Position numbers and translations under genes: made by a program. This document shows positions 58,180 through 64,000 of a stretch of 64,000 nucleotides of DNA, one piece after another; the first letter of the stretch is position 1, and each line of letters starts with the position of its first letter. Under the pieces are notes generated by a model. It was given only the letters and a program-made list of their open reading frames with translations. It was not told the DNA's origin and ran no database searches. The stretch is from an uncultured Clostridia bacterium (GTDB lineage Bacteria; Bacillota; Clostridia; Christensenellales; Aristaeellaceae): positions 124,001 through 188,000 of the forward strand of contig CAKUKM010000001.1 in assembly GCA_934663595.1 (NCBI GenBank), read 5' to 3'.

Positions 58180-59305
58180 TAACAGCGCGACCACGCGTCC
58201 CTGCCCGGCGGCGGTGGACGCGATGGTTCGCTGCATGACAGAAGGCTATTACAATCCCTCCAGCGTCTACCGCCCCGCGGTGGACGCGTTTCGCGCTGTC
58301 CGGGAGGCGCGCGAGACGCTGCTCGGCGCGGTGCATGCGGCCAGTACATGCAACCTGATTTTCACCTCCGGCGGCACGGAGGCCAACAACCTCGCCATTC
58401 TCGGCTCGGCGGCGACGTTGCGCGACCGGCGCGTGATTGCCGTTACGGCGGTGGAGCATCCGTCAGTGCGCGAATCGTATGAAAAGCTGCGCGAAGGCGG
58501 CTTTGACGTGCGCGTTATCGGCGTAAACGAGCGCGGCGAACTGGATTGGACGGCGCTGGAAAAGGCGCTCGACGACGGCGCGGCGCTGGTCAGCTGCATG
58601 CAGGTCAACAACGAAACGGGCGCGCTGCTGGATTGCGAGCGCCTGTACAGAACGGTCGCCGGCCGCGCACGGATTCACGTCGACGGCGTGCAGGGCTTTC
58701 TGCGCGTGCCGTTCGATATGAAATATGCGGATCTGTATACCATCAGCGGCCACAAGATTCACGGGCCGAAGGGAATCGGCGCGCTGATCGTGAAAAAGGG
58801 CGTGCGCCTGATTCCGAGGCAGGTCGGCGGCGGGCAGGAGAGCGGCTTGCGCTCCGGCACCGAAAACACGCCCGGAATCGCGGGCTTTGCGGCGGCGGCG
58901 CGGGAAATGATGAACGGAAACGCGGAAATGCGCGATTCGCTCATGCAGAAAAAACTCGGAATGATTCGGGCGTTTCAGCAGGCGGTTCCGGAATCGGCAA
59001 TCAACGGGCCCGATCCGGAAAGCGCGGCGCCGCACATCGTGAACATGCGCTTTCCCGGCGTGCGCGGCGAGGTAATGCTGCACGCGCTGGAGGCGGAAAA
59101 CGTGTATGCATCCACAGGCAGCGCGTGCTCGTCGAAAAAGCTGAAGGTGAGCGGCGTGCTGACGGCGATGGGCATTCCTGGCGCGGAAGCGGAATGCTCG
59201 CTGCGATTCAGCTTAAGTCCGCATACGACGGAGGAAGAGATCCGGGAAGCGGCGGCGGCGCTGAAAAAGTGCTATTCGCTGCTGAAGGGCTATAAGAGGA
59301 GATAA
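58166..59305 (+). CDS. Cysteine desulfurase for tRNA thiolation (IscS/NifS family)
   Basis: 379 residues. PLP lysine Lys197 in SGHKIHGPKG, HPS in VEHPSVRES, and the active Cys321 in STGSACSSK. It hands persulfide sulfur to the next gene's product, ThiI; the desulfurase-thiI pair is conserved in Firmicutes (NifZ-ThiI). The active-site loop has the short TGSACSS form. Translation start overlaps the preceding gene by 14 bases. Confidence 0.95.
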   Translation: MAYLDNSATTRPCPAAVDAMVRCMTEGYYNPSSVYRPAVDAFRAVREARETLLGAVHAASTCNLIFTSGGTEANNLAILGSAATLRDRRVIAVTAVEHPSVRESYEKLREGGFDVRVIGVNERGELDWTALEKALDDGAALVSCMQVNNETGALLDCERLYRTVAGRARIHVDGVQGFLRVPFDMKYADLYTISGHKIHGPKGIGALIVKKGVRLIPRQVGGGQESGLRSGTENTPGIAGFAAAAREMMNGNAEMRDSLMQKKLGMIRAFQQAVPESAINGPDPESAAPHIVNMRFPGVRGEVMLHALEAENVYASTGSACSSKKLKVSGVLTAMGIPGAEAECSLRFSLSPHTTEEEIREAAAALKKCYSLLKGYKRR

Positions 59306-59308
59306 CGA

Positions 59309-60451
59309 ATGCGAAACGTGCTTCTGGTTCGCTATGGCGAGGTATTTTTAAAGGGCGCAAATCGTCCGCACTTCCTGAAGGTGCTGAACGACAACGTTAA
59401 AAAGGCCGTAAAGCCGATCGGCGGCAAGGTGTGGATGTCGGATTCGCGCATTTACGTGTCCGATTTCACCGATTTGCAGGATTGCATCGACCGCGTGACG
59501 AAGGTGTTCGGCATTCATTCGGTCAGCCCCGCGGTGGAAATGGAAAAGGATCTGGACGCGATCGGCGAAAAGGCGATCGAAATGATGCGCGATTACGAGG
59601 GCACGTTCAAGGTCTTCGGCCGGCGCTCGGACAAGAGCTTTCCGCTGAATTCGATGGAAATCGGCCAGGAAATCGGCGGCCGCGTGCTGGATTCCAATCC
59701 GAAGCTCTCGGTGGACGTGCACAATCCGCAGCATAAACTGCATGTCGAAATTCGCGACAACGCCTATCTGTGCGTCGAGGAAATCAAGGCGGTCGGCGGC
59801 ATGCCGATGGGCACCGGCGGGCGTGCGGCGCTTCTGCTGTCCGGCGGCATCGATTCTCCGGTCGCGGGCTATCAGATCATGAAGCGCGGCGTGCGCTGCT
59901 GCGCGATTCATTTCATGAGCCCGCCCTATACCGGCGAGCTCGCGCGCGACAAGGTGATGCAGCTGGCGAAGCAGCTCAGCGCGTATTCCGGCGGCATGCG
60001 CGTGTATCTCGCGCCGTTTACGAAATGCCAGCTCGAGATCCATGAAAAGTGCCCGGAGGGACTGGGCACGCTGATTACCCGCCGCTTCATGATGCGCATT
60101 GCGGAAAAAATCGCGCGCAAGGACGGCGCGTCCGCGCTGATCACCGGCGAAAGCATCGGCCAGGTCGCTTCTCAGACGATGGAGGCGCTCGTCTGCACCG
60201 ACGCCGTGGTCAACATGCCCGTCTTCCGCCCGCTGATCGGCCTGGATAAGACGGAAATTATGGAAATTGCGAACAAAATCGGCACGTATGAAACCTCGAT
60301 TCTGCCCTACGAGGACTGCTGCACGGTGTTTACGCCGCGCCATCCCGTGACCAGGCCGAAGCTGAACACCATGCCGGACGCGGAGCGCAAGCTCGACGTG
60401 GAGGCGCTGGTGAACGAGGTTGTTGAAAACACGGAAATGATCATTCTCTGA
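59309..60451 (+). CDS. thiI: tRNA 4-thiouridine synthase ThiI
   Basis: 380 residues. N-terminal ferredoxin-like and THUMP domains (about 1-165), then PP-loop SGGIDS (178-183). EDCCTVFTP near 331-339 includes a cysteine pair. No C-terminal rhodanese domain, as usual in Firmicutes ThiI. It introduces s4U8 into tRNA using persulfide from the desulfurase encoded three bases upstream. The C-terminal end is short (VENTEMIIL). Confidence 0.96.
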   Translation: MRNVLLVRYGEVFLKGANRPHFLKVLNDNVKKAVKPIGGKVWMSDSRIYVSDFTDLQDCIDRVTKVFGIHSVSPAVEMEKDLDAIGEKAIEMMRDYEGTFKVFGRRSDKSFPLNSMEIGQEIGGRVLDSNPKLSVDVHNPQHKLHVEIRDNAYLCVEEIKAVGGMPMGTGGRAALLLSGGIDSPVAGYQIMKRGVRCCAIHFMSPPYTGELARDKVMQLAKQLSAYSGGMRVYLAPFTKCQLEIHEKCPEGLGTLITRRFMMRIAEKIARKDGASALITGESIGQVASQTMEALVCTDAVVNMPVFRPLIGLDKTEIMEIANKIGTYETSILPYEDCCTVFTPRHPVTRPKLNTMPDAERKLDVEALVNEVVENTEMIIL

Positions 60452-60458
60452 CAGAGCC

Positions 60459-60489
60459 GGCGGCGTGCGTTCGCGCGTCGCCCGTTTTG
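60459..60489 (+). terminator. Terminator after thiI
   Basis: 11-bp stem 60459-60469/60472-60482 with two wobbles (inner pairs open into a CGTTCG loop), then CGTTTTG. Confidence 0.65.
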
Positions 60490-60513
60490 TTTTCCAATGA
60501 AAAGGAGCCGAAG

Positions 60514-62787
60514 ATGACCGTTCAGGAATACATTCAGAAGCTGAAAAACGATCCGTTTTTCATGAAAAACGTGACCGAATGGCGCGTGCTGCCTGCGCGC
60601 GAAGCGCATTACGGCGAATTTCCGGAAGCGCTGGACACGCGCGTGATCGACGTGCTGCGCGCGCGCGGCATTCAAAGGCCGTACATTCACCAGAGTCTGG
60701 CGATGGAGGCGGCGATTGCGGGGCGCGATTTCGTGGTCGTTACGCCGACGGCCTCCGGAAAGACGCTCTGCTACAACGCGCCGGTGCTGAATGCAATTCT
60801 GAAGGATCCGTCTGCGCGCGCGCTGTATCTGTTTCCGACGAAGGCGCTTTCCAGCGATCAAGTGGCGGAGCTGTATTCCATGATCGAGGACATGGGCGAG
60901 GACGTAAAGGCATATACCTATGACGGCGACACGCCCGCGTCCGCGCGCACGGCGATTCGGCAGGCGGGCCATGTCGTGGTCACGAATCCGGACATGCTGC
61001 ATCAGGGAATCCTGCCGCACCACGCGAAATGGGTCAAGCTCTTCGAGAATCTGCGGTATGTCGTGATCGATGAAATTCACGCCTATCGCGGCATATTCGG
61101 CTCGAACCTCGCCAACGTTCTGCGCCGGCTCAAGCGAATCTGCGCGTTTTACGGCGCGAATCCGACGTTCATCTGCTGCAGCGCAACGATCGGCAATCCC
61201 AAAGAGCTGGCCGAGAAAATGACCGGCAGAGAAATGCTGCTGATCGATCAGAACGGCGCGCCGGCGGGCGAGCGGCACGCGATTTTTTACAATCCGCCGG
61301 TCGTGAACGCGCAGCTCGGCATTCGCGCGGGCTCCATTCCGGAAACGCGGAAAATCGCCGAATCCATGCTGAAGGCGAACGTTCAGAACATCATATTTGC
61401 CCGCGCGCGGCTGACGGTCGAGGTGCTGGTGCGGTATTTGAAGGACGCGGTGCGCGATCCCTTGGGCAACGCCGGGCGCGTGCGCGGCTATCGCGGCGGC
61501 TATCTGGCCACGCAGCGGCGGGAGATCGAGCGCGAGCTGCGCGCCGGAAAGATCACGACCGTCGTTTCCACGAACGCGCTGGAGCTGGGCATCGATATCG
61601 GCCAGCTCGACGCGTGCATTCTCTGCGGCTATCCGGGCACGATTGCGAGCACCTGGCAGCAGGCGGGCCGCGCGGGGCGGCGGGGAAGCGTCTCTTTGAT
61701 GATTCTGGTCGCGAGCTCGAGCCCGCTGGATCAGTATATCGTGAATCATCCGGGCTATTTCTTCGGCCAGTCGCCGGAGATCGCGCTGATTAACCCGGAC
61801 AATCTCTATATTCTGCTCAACCACCTGAAATGCGCGGCCTACGAGCTGCCGTTTGAGGAAGGCGAAAAGTACGACGATTTGCCCGAAACGGAGGAGCTGT
61901 TGGGTTATCTGACGGAGCAGTCGATTCTGCGGCTGGTCGGCGGGCGGTATTACTGGATGGCGGAGGAATTTCCGCAGGCGGGCATCAATCTGCGCGCCGC
62001 GTCGGATCAGAATTTCCTGGTAATCGACATTACCGACCCGAAAAAGCACCGCGTTATCGGCGAAATGGACCGGTTTACGGTGCCGATGCTGCTGCACAAG
62101 CACGCGATTTACATGCACGAGGGCACGCAGTATCAGGTTGAAGAGCTCGATTTCGAGGGCAAAAAGGGCTATGTCAAGCGCGTAAACGTCGGCTATTACA
62201 CCGATGCGGATCTGACCACGAGCCTGAAGGTGCTGGACGAATTCGAATCCTGCCCAGACGGCGCGATGGTGCGCGCGCGCGGCGAGGTGCTGGTCTCGTC
62301 GATCGTTACGGTGTTTAAGAAAATCCGGTTCGACACGCACGAAAACCTCGGCTGGGGCCCGGTGACGCTTCCGGAGCTGGAAATGCAGACGACCGCGTGC
62401 TGGTGGACGCTTCCGGATGCGCTGGAGAGCGAATTCGAGCGCGAGGAACTCAAAAACGCGATGGTCGGCCTTGCGCATCTGCTGAAGAACATCGCGCCGA
62501 TTTATCTGATGTGCGCGCCGCAGGATGTCAACGTCGTCTATCATGTCAAGGATCCGTTCACCGGAAAGCCCACGATTTATCTGTATGATTCGATTCCGGG
62601 CGGCGTCGGACTGTCCGACCGCATTTTCGAAATGGATCGCGAGCTGCTTTCGACGGCGCGGGAGATGCTGATCGGCTGCCCGTGTCCGGACGGATGTCCG
62701 AGCTGCGTCGGCGTGGCGGCGGGAACGGGCGCGAAACAGACGCTGAAGGCGATTCTGAATCGCCTGCTGGACGAACCGGTTTGTTAA
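60514..62787 (+). CDS. DEAD/DEAH-box helicase with DUF1998 (MrfA/YprA-like)
   Basis: 757 residues. Walker A TPTASGKT (77-84), DEIH at 186-189, a CSATIGNPKE motif III region, and QQAGRAGRRG motif VI. The C-terminal DUF1998 has four clustered cysteines (CPCPDGCPSC, about 719-728) that bind zinc. B. subtilis MrfA (YprA) unwinds DNA in mitomycin C repair; its partner MrfB is absent here. The ATG at 60514 follows AAAGGAG; a TTG 27 bases earlier is rejected. Monocistronic. Confidence 0.93.
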   Translation: MTVQEYIQKLKNDPFFMKNVTEWRVLPAREAHYGEFPEALDTRVIDVLRARGIQRPYIHQSLAMEAAIAGRDFVVVTPTASGKTLCYNAPVLNAILKDPSARALYLFPTKALSSDQVAELYSMIEDMGEDVKAYTYDGDTPASARTAIRQAGHVVVTNPDMLHQGILPHHAKWVKLFENLRYVVIDEIHAYRGIFGSNLANVLRRLKRICAFYGANPTFICCSATIGNPKELAEKMTGREMLLIDQNGAPAGERHAIFYNPPVVNAQLGIRAGSIPETRKIAESMLKANVQNIIFARARLTVEVLVRYLKDAVRDPLGNAGRVRGYRGGYLATQRREIERELRAGKITTVVSTNALELGIDIGQLDACILCGYPGTIASTWQQAGRAGRRGSVSLMILVASSSPLDQYIVNHPGYFFGQSPEIALINPDNLYILLNHLKCAAYELPFEEGEKYDDLPETEELLGYLTEQSILRLVGGRYYWMAEEFPQAGINLRAASDQNFLVIDITDPKKHRVIGEMDRFTVPMLLHKHAIYMHEGTQYQVEELDFEGKKGYVKRVNVGYYTDADLTTSLKVLDEFESCPDGAMVRARGEVLVSSIVTVFKKIRFDTHENLGWGPVTLPELEMQTTACWWTLPDALESEFEREELKNAMVGLAHLLKNIAPIYLMCAPQDVNVVYHVKDPFTGKPTIYLYDSIPGGVGLSDRIFEMDRELLSTAREMLIGCPCPDGCPSCVGVAAGTGAKQTLKAILNRLLDEPVC

Positions 62788-62909
62788 AAGGCGCAAATTT
62801 CGGTTAAATCATGGGAGAAGCTGTGATTTTAGGGTGAATGTGTGCTATACTAAAATCGGTGCAGAAAACGCCATAAAGAGGCGTATTTGGCTTTTTATGT
62901 CCGCGCGCG

Positions 62910-62939
62910 TTGACGGCGGCATAAAAAATAGATTATGAT
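62910..62939 (+). promoter_or_regulatory. Promoter of the RNase J gene
   Basis: TTGACG (62910-62915), 18-base spacer, TATGAT (62934-62939). An extended -10 TGCTATACT at 62843-62851 may be a second upstream promoter. Confidence 0.65.
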
Positions 62940-62957
62940 TGGCGCGAAACAAATCAA

Positions 62958-62986
62958 ATGCACAGCGGCAGGCGTTGCGCTGCCGT
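62958..62986 (+). repeat. Hairpin in the RNase J leader
   Basis: CGGCAG (about 62964-62969) pairs with CTGCCG (about 62978-62983) around GCGTTGCG, 30 bases before the ribosome site; possible target of autoregulatory cleavage. Confidence 0.4.
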
Positions 62987-63031
62987 TGGAATTTGGCATA
63001 GCTTTTCGTGCCGCAGGAGGAGGTATTGCGG

Positions 63032-64000
63032 TTGGGCAAACGCAGCAAGGAGCCGAGGCTCAAGATCATTCCGCTGGGCGGCTTGGGCGAAATCGGCAAA
63101 AACATGACGGTATATGAGTATCAGAACGACATCATTGTGGTGGATATCGGATCGATTTTCCCGCGCGAGGACATGCCGGGCGTCGATCTGGTAATTCCGG
63201 ACACGAGCTATCTGGATCACAATCGCGACAAGCTCCGCGGCTATTTCATTACCCACGGCCACGAGGACCACATCGGCGCGGTGCCGTATGTGCTCAAGGA
63301 TCTTCCCGCGCCGGTTTACGGCACGAAGCTGACGCTCGCGCTGTGCGAAAACAAGCTGAAGGAGCATCGCCTGACCGGCAGCGTGCCGCTGAATGTGGTG
63401 GAGCCGGGCGACACGGTGCAAGCGGGCGTGTTCAAGGTTGAGTTTATTCACGTCAATCATTCGATTCCCGGCGCGTGCGCGCTGGCGATTCATACGCCGG
63501 TGGGCGTTATCGTGCACACGGGCGACTTCAAGATCGACTTTACGCCGCAGGACGGCGCGCCGCTGAATTTCGGCCGCTTTGCGGAGCTGGGCAATCAGGG
63601 CGTGCTCGCGCTGCTCGCGGATTCGACGAACGTCGAGCGCCCGGGCTATACGATTTCGGAAAAGAAGGTTGCCGAGACGTTTAATTCGCTGTTTGCCAAG
63701 GCGAACGGCCGCGTGATCATCGCGATGTTCGCGTCGAACGTATCGCGCATTCAGTCGGTGGTGGATTCGTCGGTGCGCTACGGCCGCCGCGTCTGCCTCG
63801 TCGGCCGCAGCATGGTCAACGTCGCCAAGGTCGCCATTCAGCTCGGATATCTGAACATTCCGGAGGGCAAACTGATCTCGGCGGACGATCTGGATCGCTA
63901 TCCGGACGATGAAATTACGGTCGTGACCACGGGCAGCCAGGGCGAGCCGATGTCCGGCCTTTCCCGAATGGCGTTTGCGGAGCATCGCAAGCTCGAGATC
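63032..64000 (+). CDS. rnj: Ribonuclease J, N-terminal 323 codons (3' end outside window)
   Basis: Metallo-beta-lactamase-fold RNase with 5'-exo and endonuclease activity in mRNA decay and rRNA maturation. The start is a TTG at 63032, eight bases after AGGAGGAGG; there is no ATG nearby. After KIIPLGGLGEIGKNM comes the catalytic THGHEDHIG with His75, His77, Asp79 and His80. Further ligands are in HTGDFKID and the beta-CASP part starts near GRVIIAMFASN. A non-ATG start plus a structured leader fits autoregulation. The frame runs open to the window end (the family is about 550-600 residues). Confidence 0.95.
   Translation, partial: MGKRSKEPRLKIIPLGGLGEIGKNMTVYEYQNDIIVVDIGSIFPREDMPGVDLVIPDTSYLDHNRDKLRGYFITHGHEDHIGAVPYVLKDLPAPVYGTKLTLALCENKLKEHRLTGSVPLNVVEPGDTVQAGVFKVEFIHVNHSIPGACALAIHTPVGVIVHTGDFKIDFTPQDGAPLNFGRFAELGNQGVLALLADSTNVERPGYTISEKKVAETFNSLFAKANGRVIIAMFASNVSRIQSVVDSSVRYGRRVCLVGRSMVNVAKVAIQLGYLNIPEGKLISADDLDRYPDDEITVVTTGSQGEPMSGLSRMAFAEHRKLEI

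Noticed and set aside
60307..62796. 829-codon minus-strand frame opposite the helicase
   Set aside because: Same antisense artefact; the plus strand carries intact helicase motifs.
1..64000. tRNA, CRISPR, IS element or prophage
   Set aside because: All intergenic gaps were inspected: no cloverleaf, no regularly spaced repeats, no transposase, integrase or phage structural genes.

Overview
The window looks like the chromosome of a spore-forming Clostridia-type member of the Bacillota with moderately high GC. Support: spoIIAA-spoIIAB-sigF, spoVT, a CtsR/McsA/McsB/ClpC operon under a perfect CtsR box, dnaG-rpoD-trmK-nif3-zinc ribbon-rnpB gene order, RNase J, and sigma-A promoters with canonical spacing. 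The RNase P RNA is class A. A Christensenellales-like gut or rumen lineage is a guess from gene content. No prophage, insertion sequence, CRISPR array, rRNA or tRNA was seen, so this reads as ordinary core chromosome with a few accessory loci.

Layout: 1-4.6 kb holds the end of deoB, gap, and an ECF sigma/anti-sigma operon that also carries SIMPL, DUF896 and DUF1292 proteins. 4.6-7.1 kb (minus) is ttcA-cls. 7.2-15.6 kb is a carbohydrate locus: GntR/LacI-type regulator, solute-binding protein, two permeases, a PHP-domain hydrolase and a GH38-like DUF5054 protein. 15.8-22.9 kb carries a class II aldolase, LysR, MATE pump, COG2509 flavoprotein, SrlD-like dehydrogenase and a membrane protein/TetR pair. 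23.0-25.5 kb is a zinc/cadmium efflux operon (ArsR sensor, stand-alone HMA protein, P1B-ATPase). 25.5-28.6 kb has a TIM-barrel isomerase, a TetR gene that seems to lack a normal start codon, recX and yebC.

28.7-33.3 kb is an accessory chaperone island: a short DnaK, DUF5685, a J-domain protein with a cysteine-string tail, a membrane zinc-ribbon protein and a DUF6062 protein. 33.3-34.5 kb has a frameshifted GNAT gene and a Vat-like acyltransferase. 34.6-38.5 kb is spoVT-mazG-hup-rqcP-ispDF. 38.6-43.2 kb is ctsR-mcsA-mcsB-clpC. 43.2-50.0 kb has a class A PBP, a compact FtsH paralogue, the spoIIA operon behind a sigma-H-like promoter, and an aspartate kinase. 50.3-55.7 kb is the dnaG-rpoD macrodomain ending in rnpB, followed by a dense cluster of hairpins. 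56.0-64 kb has a zinc-ribbon surface protein, a small membrane protein, the cysteine desulfurase-ThiI pair, an MrfA-like helicase and the start of RNase J.

The least explained parts are the DnaK/J-domain island, the PHP/GH38-like sugar locus, the hairpin cluster after rnpB, and the TetR gene that may start at AUU.
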